DNA of 64,000 bases from NCBI GenBank assembly GCA_027339635.1, contig DAHWNZ010000004.1, positions 1 to 64,000 on the forward strand. The letters run 5' to 3'. This DNA is from AG-12 sp027339635 (GTDB lineage Bacteria > Chloroflexota > Dormibacteria > Aeolococcales > Bog-877). Below the pieces are notes generated by a model. The model worked only from the letters and a program-made list of their open reading frames with translations. It made no database searches and was not told the origin of the DNA. Position numbers and translations under genes: made by a program. The stretch's first letter is position 1; every line of letters starts with the position of its first letter. Shown one piece after another: positions 43,780-52,116 of the stretch.

Positions 43780-44373
43780 GTGGAGCGGGCAGCGGCGCAG
43801 CGGGCAAATTCGGCACGAAAGCCCTACTGGCGCACCTGCTGGCCGACCGCCGATGAGACGACCATCTCCTTCTGCTGTCCTCTCGACGATGGCCCCTGGT
43901 TGGTGGGCAGGGCGCTCGATGTCCTGAGGCACCAGGGAGGAGTCGAACCGGATCCGGGCGGTCAGCGGTACGTGACCGGCACCAAGAAGGGCGCCCCCCT
44001 GATCCTGGGAGAGCCCTTGCGCTGGCATGGGATGCCCGTCGTGATGGAGGCCTGCCAGGCCAGGGGGCAGGCAACAGGCGAGGTGACCTTCAGGCTGCCC
44101 CCCTGGGTGGACATGGCGGAACTCCTTGCCGAGGAGGAGCTGTGGGACCTGGTGGACGCTCTGGCGAGCGAGCTTGGCTCACAGTGCGCCGTGATCTCCG
44201 ACGGCAGGGCGATAGGGTATCCCGACCTCGGTGACGTCGCCCGGGCCGCGGCCCGCCTCCAGCTCTCTCATCTGGGAGTTCTCGTCCCACCTGGCTGGCT
44301 CGGCTTTCTGCGGGCGGGGTCGTTCGCCTACCACACGCTGAAAATGAGTGAGCTGGTGGTGGTCCTCGAGTGA
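43780..44373 (+). CDS. Hypothetical protein
   Basis: The 197-residue frame starts at GTG 43780 with no ribosome site but a -10-like TAATCT 7 nt upstream, so it may be leaderless. The sequence looks like a compact soluble alpha/beta protein: VMEACQARGQATGEVTFRLP, then an acidic helix (MAELLAEEELWDLVDALASE), CAVISDGRAIGYPD, and HLGVLVPPGWLGFLRAGS. I recognise no family or catalytic motif. It stands alone between hppD and the cox locus. Confidence 0.6.
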   Translation: MERAAAQRANSARKPYWRTCWPTADETTISFCCPLDDGPWLVGRALDVLRHQGGVEPDPGGQRYVTGTKKGAPLILGEPLRWHGMPVVMEACQARGQATGEVTFRLPPWVDMAELLAEEELWDLVDALASELGSQCAVISDGRAIGYPDLGDVARAAARLQLSHLGVLVPPGWLGFLRAGSFAYHTLKMSELVVVLE

Positions 44374-44583
44374 CCGACTGCGGCGCCGGGGGTGAAGCGC
44401 GAGGGGCCGGCGTGGGCTTGGCCGTCGCCCTCCGGCGGGCGCGGCCTGCCCGACGATTTTCGAGCTCTTAGGCATCCGGCCCCGGCAGTGCGCTGGGCGA
44501 TGCCACCCAGCGGCGAGACGGTCCATCCGCCGGGCCTGTGCCGGAGATCAGGTGCAGGGAGCCACCAGGCGGACGGTGGGCGG

Positions 44584-45115
44584 TCAAATTACGAAGTAGC
44601 CGGCTGTGGTGAAGGCGATCTGGCTCGCCAGCACCGCGGCCAGGAGAAGGACCAAAGCCGACATGACCCGGGGAAGAGTCCGGGCAGCCGCGCCCGCCCC
44701 GAGGAAGGCGGGAATGGCGAGATAGAGCAGTCGCCACCCGTTGACCGGGCCCTGGACTGAGGCGTTGAACCAGTAGTAGGCGGCCACGATCAGGAGCGCG
44801 CACACCGTGAAGTAGCGGGGCGTGGTTCTGGCCTGGGCATTCACGAGCGCCAGGACAAGCAACAGGGCGAATATGGTCTCCACACTCTGCAGGAAGATCT
44901 CGAGGTCGTTGAAGGGCGGCCTGCTGGGCCCCCCCATGCCTGGAAAACCGTAGGAGGTGCGCCCCGGAAAGAAGGTGATTGCCCTCAGAAACTGCTGGAC
45001 GATGGGGACCCTGCCCCAGTGCGACTGGGCCCGCCAGAGGGCCAGAGGTGTACCCACCTCGGCCCACTGATAGATCGCCGTGACGGCGGGGCCAATGACG
45101 CCCCTTCGGCTGCTC
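44584..45115 (-). pseudogene. C-terminal remnant of a PIG-V-like membrane mannosyltransferase
   Basis: Immediately after the coxE stop, in the same frame, a segment of ~175 codons reads QWAEVGTPLALWRAQSHWGR and then four or five hydrophobic helices. The GTPLA...RAQ-x-x-WGR pattern resembles the later part of PIG-V/GPI-mannosyltransferase-2-like GT-C enzymes. The catalytic N-terminal half is missing; only coxE lies upstream. The only start codon is GTG 45057, without a good ribosome site. I read it as a truncated gene left by a rearrangement at the coxE end; a short expressed membrane protein cannot be excluded. Confidence 0.55.
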
Positions 45116-46387
45116 TCACCTGGGCCCGGTGGCTCCAGCCGAGACTCCGATCAGGCGTTGGTTCAGGACCGGAGGGTCCCCGCTCTCTCCCCCGCGGATC
45201 GCCTGAAGCAGGCTCTGGACGGCGGCCAGGGAGTGGCCGCTGACCAGGGTGTCGACAAACGGCAGGGCGGCGGCCATTCCCGCCGTGGTGGGTTGGAAGC
45301 CACGGCTGGCGGACCGGGGGTTCACCCAAACAATCCGGTTGGCCAGCAGAGAGAGTCTGCGCATCTGGCGTCCCAGGAGATCGGGGTCCGCGCCCTCCCA
45401 ACCATCCGAGACTATGACCACCAGCGCTCCCCGGGCCATCCCTCGCCTCCCATAGTGGTCGTTGAACGACTCCACGGCTGACCCGATCAGCGTGCCGCCG
45501 GCCCAGTCTTGGACGGCGGCACCGGCCCGTTGCAGGGCGGCGCTGGGATCGCTCGCGGCCAGGGCGTCGGTGACCCTGGTCAACCTGGTGGCGAAGACGA
45601 ACGTCTCGGCCCGGGCGGCCCGGACGGCACCGTGGAAGAGGGTCAAATAGATCCTGGTGTACGGTTCCATTGATCCCGAGACGTCCGCGAGCATCACCAG
45701 CCGCCGGGGCCGCCGGGACCGGCGCCGGGCCAGCAGTCGAGCGGGGTCACCTCCGGTGCGATGGGAATGGCGCAGGGTGTCCCGCAGGTCGACGCGCCCA
45801 CCGCCGGCCGTTCTGCGCCAGCGCCTTGTCTGCCGCCTGGGAACGTCGACGGGAAGGCGTCGAACCAACTCCAGGACCGTCTGGAGCTCATCCTCGCTGC
45901 AGTCGGCGAAGTCCCTTTCCGCCAGCCTCTCGGCGGCCGCCAGCAGTCCCAGCGGAAACTCCCTGTCGGCCGGCTCTGAACGTTCTGTCTCAGATTGAGG
46001 GGACGACCCGGCCGACCCTTGCACGGGCTGGCCCGCTTCAACAGAACCTGGCCCCGGTGTGGGTGGGGGTGGCGTCGTCAGGTCCCCGCGAGGCCCGGCG
46101 GGATCCCAGACGCCTCCAAAGATTCGCTGAAGCAGGGCGTCGAAGGTCACCACCTCGGCCGGGTCGGACGCCAACGTCGCTCGTCCCAGCAGAGTCAGGT
46201 CGTCGAGGGAGTGCGGGCGCGCGAGGGAGATCGCCAGCGCAAAGCGCCCCAGCGTCTCGGGGGTCACCGGCAGCCCCCCGCGGCGCAACTCGTCGCCCAG
46301 ACGGGCCACGACCTCCGCCAGGCTCACCCTGGAGAGCAGGATCAGGTCCTGGCGGTTGCCGTCTCCCCTCAGCCTTCCACCACCCAA
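45116..46387 (-). CDS. coxE: CoxE-like von Willebrand factor A protein
   Basis: The 423-residue protein has a helical N-terminal CoxE domain, a Pro/Gly/Ser-rich linker (~115-150) and a C-terminal VWA domain. The VWA MIDAS motif is ADVSGSM, with the later T in GGTLIGSAV and D in IVSDGWEG. CoxE works with the AAA ATPase CoxD in maturing the bimetallic active site of CO dehydrogenase. The TTG start at 46387 overlaps the coxD end by 19 nt, so expression is coupled. It is the last intact gene of the minus-strand cox operon. Confidence 0.9.
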   Translation of the reverse strand: MGGGRLRGDGNRQDLILLSRVSLAEVVARLGDELRRGGLPVTPETLGRFALAISLARPHSLDDLTLLGRATLASDPAEVVTFDALLQRIFGGVWDPAGPRGDLTTPPPPTPGPGSVEAGQPVQGSAGSSPQSETERSEPADREFPLGLLAAAERLAERDFADCSEDELQTVLELVRRLPVDVPRRQTRRWRRTAGGGRVDLRDTLRHSHRTGGDPARLLARRRSRRPRRLVMLADVSGSMEPYTRIYLTLFHGAVRAARAETFVFATRLTRVTDALAASDPSAALQRAGAAVQDWAGGTLIGSAVESFNDHYGRRGMARGALVVIVSDGWEGADPDLLGRQMRRLSLLANRIVWVNPRSASRGFQPTTAGMAAALPFVDTLVSGHSLAAVQSLLQAIRGGESGDPPVLNQRLIGVSAGATGPR

Positions 46388-47250
46388 CTGAGCCCACGCT
46401 CGCAGGCCGACTCAAGGTCCTCCGAATACTTGAGAACCGACCCCAGAGTCCTTGCCGCCGCGTCCTGGTCCAAGCGCTCGAGCCCGAGGACCTGCAGTGC
46501 TCCGAGCCAGTCGATCGCCTCGGCGACCCCGGGTGGCTTCTGCACCCGCAGAGAGCGCAGGCGCTCGACGGCCGCGGCCACCTGCTGGGCCAGGTTCTCG
46601 CTTGCCTGCGGCACCCGTTTCAAGATGATGGCCACGGTGCGGGCCTGGCCCGGATAGTCGATCCAGTGATAGAGGCACCGGCGCTTGAGAGCGTCATGAA
46701 GATCACGGGTGCGGTTGGATGTCAGGATCACCACCGGCGCCACCGTGGCTTTCACGGTGCCCAGCTCGGGTATCGAAACGCTGGACTCACCGAGCAACTC
46801 CAGCAGGAAGGCTTCGAATTCGTCGTCGGCACGGTCGACCTCGTCGATCAGGAGGACGGCCGGCCCCGGGCCGGGGTGCTCCAGTGCCTCCAGCAGGGGT
46901 CGAGCGATCAGGTACCGGCGCTGAAACAGGTCCGCCTCCGCCAGATCCCGACTCTGACTCTCAGCCACCCTTATGGCCAGGAGCTGGCGGGGATAGTTCC
47001 ACTCGTAAAGCGCCTCTGCCGCATCCACCCCCTCGTGGCACTGGAGCCTCAGAAACGGCGCCTGCAGCACCTGTGCCAGCGCCTTGGCCGCTTCCGTCTT
47101 GCCCACTCCAGGCTCCCCCTCCAAGAGCAGGGGCTGCGGCATCCTCACCGCCAGAAAGAGGGCGGTGGCCAGCCCCGGGCCGGCCAGGTAGCCGACCTCC
47201 TCAAGGCGCTCGGCCATGGTCTCGACATCCGGGATCACGGTGCTCGCCAA
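46369..47250 (-). CDS. coxD: CoxD-like MoxR AAA+ ATPase
   Basis: The 293-residue ATPase shows Walker A LEGEPGVGKTEAAK, Walker B AVLLIDEVDRADDEFE, sensor 1 VILTSNRTRD and the arginine-finger region LKRRCLYHWIDYP. It is the MoxR type that pairs with VWA proteins. In Oligotropha, CoxD is an AAA+ protein needed to build the [Cu-S-Mo] cluster of CO dehydrogenase; the adjacent CoxE-like VWA protein is its usual partner. It begins 10 nt after the XdhC-YHS gene. Confidence 0.92.
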   Translation of the reverse strand: MASTVIPDVETMAERLEEVGYLAGPGLATALFLAVRMPQPLLLEGEPGVGKTEAAKALAQVLQAPFLRLQCHEGVDAAEALYEWNYPRQLLAIRVAESQSRDLAEADLFQRRYLIARPLLEALEHPGPGPAVLLIDEVDRADDEFEAFLLELLGESSVSIPELGTVKATVAPVVILTSNRTRDLHDALKRRCLYHWIDYPGQARTVAIILKRVPQASENLAQQVAAAVERLRSLRVQKPPGVAEAIDWLGALQVLGLERLDQDAAARTLGSVLKYSEDLESACERGLSWVVEG

Positions 47251-47260
47251 GGAAGTCAGG

Positions 47261-48139
47261 TCACGCAGGATCGGCTGCGGGTGGATTCGCCGAAAAAGCC
47301 TTGAGGCACCCCGGCCCGCAGAAGTAATAGGTGTGTCCCAGGTGGTCTAGCTGCAGTGAGGTGGCGACGGCGGCCACCTCCATGCCGCAGATCGGGTCGA
47401 TCGCCAGCGCCGGGCTTACGACTTGCGCCTCTCCTTGGCCGCGGGGCCTGAGCGAGATGATCTCCGCCAGGATCGCCACCGCCACCTCATGGGGACCTCG
47501 GGCGCGAATGTCCAATCCCGCTGGCGTGTGCACCTGCGCTGCCAGCTGCGGTGACACTCTGAGGGACGCCACCACCTCCTGCCCCCGTCTGCGGCTGGCC
47601 ACCAGCGCCACGTAGGGGACACCATGCGTAAGCGCGGCCTCCAGAATCTCCTCCTCGCCTTGCCCGTGACTGGCGACCACCAACGCGTCGGCTTCGGCGA
47701 TGCGCGCCGGGTCCGCCCCCATCATCTGGTATTCGAGGCTCCTGCCGACCGCCAGCAGGGCCATCGCGATGGGGCTGGTCCCGTGCACCGCCACGATCGG
47801 CGTCGGCAAGACAGGCTCTAGAAAAATCTCCAAGGTCCCCCCAGACGAACAGGAGTTGATCACATTGACCCGTCCCTGGCGGTCGTCCCCGGGCTCGGGG
47901 CTGACGCGCAGCAGGGTCGCGGTCGCGCTCTCCAGGGCCAGCAGGCCGTGCGTGCGCAGATGGGATTCCACGCAGCTCCCTCCAACGAACCCCTCAATCG
48001 TGCCATCGGCGAGCATGAGCGCTTGGTCGCCGGGCTTGGCCGACGTGGGCCGCTCCGCCGCGACCACGATGGCGCGAACGAATGGAATCCTGTCCCCGCG
48101 GAGCTCGGCTTCTCGGCCCAGCAGGGCCTCTGCGGTCAC
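47261..48139 (-). CDS. XdhC/CoxF-like maturation factor fused to a YHS metal-binding domain
   Basis: The GTG start at 48139 overlaps the coxL stop (GTGA). The N-terminal XdhC domain has a GGSCVESHL motif, the middle a CSSGGTLEIFLEP strand, and the second half a Rossmann-type XdhC_C region ending ILAEIISLRPRG. The last ~50 residues are a YHS domain: DPICGMEV, then YYFCGPGCLKAF, a Cys arrangement used for copper or other soft metals in P-type ATPases and TRASH-type proteins. XdhC/CoxF proteins load molybdenum cofactor into hydroxylases. The fusion suggests joint handling of cofactor and metal, see findings. Confidence 0.9.
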   Translation of the reverse strand: MTAEALLGREAELRGDRIPFVRAIVVAAERPTSAKPGDQALMLADGTIEGFVGGSCVESHLRTHGLLALESATATLLRVSPEPGDDRQGRVNVINSCSSGGTLEIFLEPVLPTPIVAVHGTSPIAMALLAVGRSLEYQMMGADPARIAEADALVVASHGQGEEEILEAALTHGVPYVALVASRRRGQEVVASLRVSPQLAAQVHTPAGLDIRARGPHEVAVAILAEIISLRPRGQGEAQVVSPALAIDPICGMEVAAVATSLQLDHLGHTYYFCGPGCLKAFSANPPAADPA

Positions 48140-50574
48140 GAGGCCACGATATCCGTCCGTTGCGGCCTCCCTCGCATCGCCAACCAGACCTGAGCCGGCG
48201 TCAACGGCATGTCCGCGTGCCTGACCCCGAACGGCTCCAGAGCGTCGATCACGGCGTTGACCACGGCCGGGGGCGAGCCCACCGTCGCGGACTCCCCCAC
48301 TCCCTTGAGCCCGAGCGGGTGGTGCGGCGAAGGGGTGACGGTCTCACCGAGCTCCCAGCTCGGGCACTCCATCGAAGTGGGCAACAGGTAGTCCATGAAG
48401 GACGAGCCCATGCAGACGCCACTCTCGTCGAAGGCGATGACCTCCATGAGAGCCATGCCCACGCCGTCCGCGAGGCCGCCGTGCACCTGTCCCTCCACGA
48501 TCATGGGGTTGACCCGCGGGCCACAGTCATCGACTGCGATGAAGCGCTCCACCGTGACCTTGCCGGTGCCCGGGTCCAGGTCCACCACGCAGATGTAGGC
48601 TCCGTAGGGATACGTCAGGTTCGGCGGGTCGTACACCACGGACGCATCCAGGTGACCCTCCACTCCGTCGGGCAGTTCCAGGGTCCCGTGGGCCAGCATC
48701 GCTATCTCTTGAATGGTCTTTCCCTTGCCGGGATCTCCCTTCACCTGCCAGCGACCCAGCTCCCACTCCAGGTCCTCGGTCGAGCACTCCAGGGCTGCGG
48801 CGGCCACGATCCGGGCCTTGTCGCGAACCCTCCTGGCCACGACCGCCGCCGCCGCTCCCGAGACCGGCGTGGAGCGGGAGCCGTAGGTCCCGAGCCCAAA
48901 CGGGGTGTTGTCGGTGTCGCCGTGGATCACCTCGATGTCCTCGGGCGGGATGCCGAGTTCGTGAGACACGATCTGGGCGAACGTGGTCTCATGACCCTGC
49001 CCCTGGGTCTGCACCGAAAGCCTGAGCTGACCCTTGCCCGTCGGATGGACCCGCAACTCGCAGCCATCGGCCATCCCCAGCCCCAGGATGTCCATGTGCT
49101 TCTTGGGGCCGGCCCCGACACCTTCCGTGAAAAAACTCAAGCCGATGCCCATCAGGTGCTCGCCTCCGGCCTCCGGGTGCTCGGGAGAGCCGCCGGCCTC
49201 CCGCCAGCGGCGGCGCCCCTCCTCCTGGCGCTTGCGCAACCCCTCATAATCCGCCTTCTCCAGGGCCAGGTCCAGGGTCCGCCGGTAATCTCCCGAGTCG
49301 TACTCCCAGCCGGTCTTGTTCACGTAGGGGAACTGCTCCGGGCGCAGCAGGTTCTGGCGGCGCAGCGCGGCGGGATCCACCTTCAGCTCATCGGCCAAGA
49401 CCTCGACCATCCGCTCCACCAGATAGACGGCTTCGGTGATTCGGAACGAGCAGGCGTAGGCCACGCCCCCCGGTGCCTTGTTGGTGTAGACGCCCGTGAC
49501 CTCGCAGTGGGCCGCCTCCAGGTCGTAGCTCCCGGGAAAGATGTGGAAGAAGCCGGCCGGGAACTTGGTGGGCTGAGCGGTGCCGTTGAAGGCACCGTGG
49601 TCGGCCAGCACCTTGACCCGCAACCCCAGAATCCGGCCCTCCTTGGTGGCCGCTATCTCCCCATGCATGTGGTAGTCGCGAGCGAAGGAGGTGGAGGTGA
49701 GGTTCTCGGAGCGGTCCTCAACCCACTTGACGGGACGCCCGGTGACGATCGAACCGACCACGGCGAGGACGTAGCCGGGGTATATGCCCACCTTGTTGCC
49801 GAATCCACCCCCTATGTCGGGAGATATGATCCGCACCTTGTGCTCCGGGATCCCCGCCACCAAGGCGTAGAGGGTGCGGTGAGCGTGAGGTGCCTGGGTG
49901 GTAGACCACGCCGTCAACTGGCCGCTCACCTTGTCCATCCAAGCGATGCTTCCACAGGTCTCCATCGGCGCTGGGTGGACCCTGGGGTAGAGCATGTCCT
50001 GCGCCACCACCACGTCGGCTCCGGCAAAGACCCGGTCGGTCGCCTGGCGGTCGCCCGCCTCCCAATCGAAGATGTGGTTGTCCCGCTTGCCTTCGATGTC
50101 GTCACGAATCACGGGAGCGCCTGGGTCCAGCGCCCTGCGGGCGTCGACCACCGCGTCCAGAGGCTCGTATTCGACCGCTATCAGCTCCAGGGCGTCCCTG
50201 GCGGAGTACCTGTCCTCCGCCACCACGAAGGCGACCTCCTGGCCGAAGAAGCGCACCTTGTCGGTGGCCAAGACCGCCTGGACGTCGTGGGAGAGGGTTG
50301 GCATCCAGGCGAGCTTGAGTGACTCCAGGATCTTCCCCGTGATCACCGCGCGCACCTTCGGGTGGGCCTCAGCCAAGGAGGTGTCGATGGAGACGATGCG
50401 CGCGTGCGCGTGGGGGCTGCGCAGGATCGCCCCGTACAGCATCCCGGGCAGCTGGATGTCATCCAGGTACTTCCCCTTGCCGCGCAGGAACCGAGCATCC
50501 TCCTTGCGCAGCATCCTGCCGAAGCCGATCGGGTTTCCGGCGGGACTGGTCGGCGCCGCTGCGACACTTGTCAT
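48136..50574 (-). CDS. coxL: Form I aerobic CO dehydrogenase large subunit
   Basis: ATG 50574 overlaps the coxS stop (ATGA). The 812-residue protein has the xanthine-oxidase-family molybdenum domains. The active-site loop reads AYACSFR at residues 372-378, with Cys375 as the copper ligand; this A-Y-x-C-S-F-R sequence defines form I, true CO-oxidising enzymes. Other cofactor-contact motifs are present: SPDIGGGFGNKVG, and KGVGESATVGSPP with the catalytic Glu near the C-terminus. It oxidises CO to CO2 with electrons passing through CoxS and CoxM to quinone. The enzyme is cytoplasmic, docked on the membrane through CoxG. Order M-S-L is canonical. Confidence 0.97.
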   Translation of the reverse strand: MTSVAAAPTSPAGNPIGFGRMLRKEDARFLRGKGKYLDDIQLPGMLYGAILRSPHAHARIVSIDTSLAEAHPKVRAVITGKILESLKLAWMPTLSHDVQAVLATDKVRFFGQEVAFVVAEDRYSARDALELIAVEYEPLDAVVDARRALDPGAPVIRDDIEGKRDNHIFDWEAGDRQATDRVFAGADVVVAQDMLYPRVHPAPMETCGSIAWMDKVSGQLTAWSTTQAPHAHRTLYALVAGIPEHKVRIISPDIGGGFGNKVGIYPGYVLAVVGSIVTGRPVKWVEDRSENLTSTSFARDYHMHGEIAATKEGRILGLRVKVLADHGAFNGTAQPTKFPAGFFHIFPGSYDLEAAHCEVTGVYTNKAPGGVAYACSFRITEAVYLVERMVEVLADELKVDPAALRRQNLLRPEQFPYVNKTGWEYDSGDYRRTLDLALEKADYEGLRKRQEEGRRRWREAGGSPEHPEAGGEHLMGIGLSFFTEGVGAGPKKHMDILGLGMADGCELRVHPTGKGQLRLSVQTQGQGHETTFAQIVSHELGIPPEDIEVIHGDTDNTPFGLGTYGSRSTPVSGAAAAVVARRVRDKARIVAAAALECSTEDLEWELGRWQVKGDPGKGKTIQEIAMLAHGTLELPDGVEGHLDASVVYDPPNLTYPYGAYICVVDLDPGTGKVTVERFIAVDDCGPRVNPMIVEGQVHGGLADGVGMALMEVIAFDESGVCMGSSFMDYLLPTSMECPSWELGETVTPSPHHPLGLKGVGESATVGSPPAVVNAVIDALEPFGVRHADMPLTPAQVWLAMRGRPQRTDIVAS

Positions 50575-51047
50575 TGGACTGCCCCCTGGGGTTGGTGGGT
50601 GGCCGCCCACCTCACTGCCCGAACGATGTTCTCGTAGCCGGTGCAGCGGCATATCTGCCCGGAGATGGCCTCCCGAATCTCGGCCTCAGTGGGGTCGGGG
50701 CTGCGGTCCAGCAGCCAGCGGGCGGTCATCATCATCCCTGGGGTGCAAAATCCACACTGCAGGCCATGCTCTTGCATGAATCCCTCCTGAACCGGGTCCA
50801 GGCCAGCGGCTCCCTCCAGGTCCTCCACGGTGCGCACCTCTCGCCCGTCCGCCATCACCGCCAGAACGGTGCAGCTCTTGACCGGCTTGCCGTCCATCCA
50901 GAGCACGCAGGTGCCACAGTTGGAGGTATCACACCCCCAATGGGTGCCCGTCAGGCCCAGGTTGTCGCGAATGAAATGGACGAGCAGGAGGCGGGGCTCG
51001 ACCTCGCCGGTAACGGACTCTCCATTGACGGTCATGGTCACCTTCAT
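50571..51047 (-). CDS. coxS: CO dehydrogenase small [2Fe-2S] subunit
   Basis: The 158-residue protein starts at ATG 51047, overlapping the coxM stop (ATGA). The plant-type N-terminal cluster has GCDTSNCGTC plus a fourth Cys in VKSCTV, and the C-terminal cluster has QCGFCTPGM and ICRCTGYEN. These two [2Fe-2S] centres pass electrons from the Mo-Cu site to FAD in CoxM. Length and motif spacing are normal for CoxS. Frames further upstream in this phase are antiphase to coxM and not real. Confidence 0.97.
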   Translation of the reverse strand: MKVTMTVNGESVTGEVEPRLLLVHFIRDNLGLTGTHWGCDTSNCGTCVLWMDGKPVKSCTVLAVMADGREVRTVEDLEGAAGLDPVQEGFMQEHGLQCGFCTPGMMMTARWLLDRSPDPTEAEIREAISGQICRCTGYENIVRAVRWAATHQPQGAVQ

Positions 51048-51925
51048 GCCCCCAGCCCTCCCGCTCGTGCCCGGTCCACCGCCCGCACCAGCGATCTCTT
51101 GGTCAACTCCGCCACCAGGTAGCGCTTGTACTCCTGCGGGCCCCTTTGGTCCGTCTGGGGCCGGCTGTGCTCCGCCGCCAGTTGAGCAGCGGTCGCCAGA
51201 TCGTCCGAACTGGGGGGCCGACCCATGAGACGGGCCTCCGCCTCCGGGGCGGCGAATTGACGTGCGTTGACCGCGGCCAGGCCGATCCCCACCTGGGAGA
51301 TGCGGTCGCCGTCTAGGGTCACGCAGCATCCCACGGCCGCGACCGCCCAGTCGCCGGTGCGCCTCTCGACCTTCTCGTAAGCGCTGCCCTGGCCAGGGCG
51401 CAGCGGAATGCGGACCTCGGTCAACATCTCGCTGGGACCCAAAACCGTCTCGAAAGGTCCCTGGTAGAACTCCCGCGCCGGCACCCGTCGCGAGCCCCCA
51501 GAGGAGCGAACGACCAACTCGGCGCCCAGGGCGCAGACGACCGCGGCGAGGTCCTCGGCTGGGTCTCCCTGGCAAAGAGAGCCGCCGATGGTCCCCCGGT
51601 TGCGGACGATGGGGTCGGCGATGACACGTTCCGCATCCGCAAAGATCGGCAGGTTCCTTCCCAAAAGCGGGGAGGCCAGAAGGTCCGCGTGGCGGGCCAT
51701 CGCCCCGATGGCGATTTCGCCGCCGTCCAGCCGGATGTGGTCCAGGTCCGGAATGTCATTGATGTCCACCAGCCGTTCAGGACGGGCGAGCCGCAACTTC
51801 ATCATCGGAAGAAGGCTGTGCCCTCCCGCGATCAGGCGGGTGTCCGGGCCGTACCGCTCTAGCAGGGCCAGCGCCGACTCGACGCTGCTTGCACGGCTGT
51901 ACTCAAACGGAGCGGGTGTCTGCAT
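51044..51925 (-). CDS. coxM: CO dehydrogenase medium FAD subunit
   Basis: The 293-residue protein starts at ATG 51925. It has the FAD-binding motifs AGGHSLLPMMKLRLA and TIGGSLCQGDPAEDLAAV of the CO dehydrogenase flavoprotein family, plus the C-terminal CODH_C domain (VGIGLAAVN, ending in KRSLVRAVDRA). It takes electrons from CoxS and hands them to the respiratory chain. It is the first gene of the minus-strand cox operon, so the main promoter should lie in 51926-52116. Confidence 0.96.
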   Translation of the reverse strand: MQTPAPFEYSRASSVESALALLERYGPDTRLIAGGHSLLPMMKLRLARPERLVDINDIPDLDHIRLDGGEIAIGAMARHADLLASPLLGRNLPIFADAERVIADPIVRNRGTIGGSLCQGDPAEDLAAVVCALGAELVVRSSGGSRRVPAREFYQGPFETVLGPSEMLTEVRIPLRPGQGSAYEKVERRTGDWAVAAVGCCVTLDGDRISQVGIGLAAVNARQFAAPEAEARLMGRPPSSDDLATAAQLAAEHSRPQTDQRGPQEYKRYLVAELTKRSLVRAVDRARAGGLGA

Positions 51926-52116
51926 ATCCCCTCCTTATCGTCGAGCGCCTAGACTAGCAATGTGGGTGAGTCTACTCTCCGCCACGAGTCCAGGGGAAGC
52001 GGGGATTTTGGGGTGCGATCCTTCGCCCGCCACGGCCTCCCCACCCTCCCCGGGGCACTCGCCGCGTCCAACCTTGAGTCGCCTGGAGCCTGCGCTCGAG
52101 GCGGCAGGATCAGCCG
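51926..52116. promoter_or_regulatory. Divergent cox promoter region
   Basis: 191 bp separate coxM (minus) from the xdhC-mocA-coxG operon (plus), so both halves of the CO-oxidation system are expressed from here. A CTCCTT site lies just before the coxM start on the minus strand. No clear operator was identified. Confidence 0.45.

Noticed and set aside
48082..50322. A 746-codon open frame antisense to coxL
   Set aside because: CoxL is certain on the other strand; the antisense product is His/Gly/Arg-rich with no recognisable fold.
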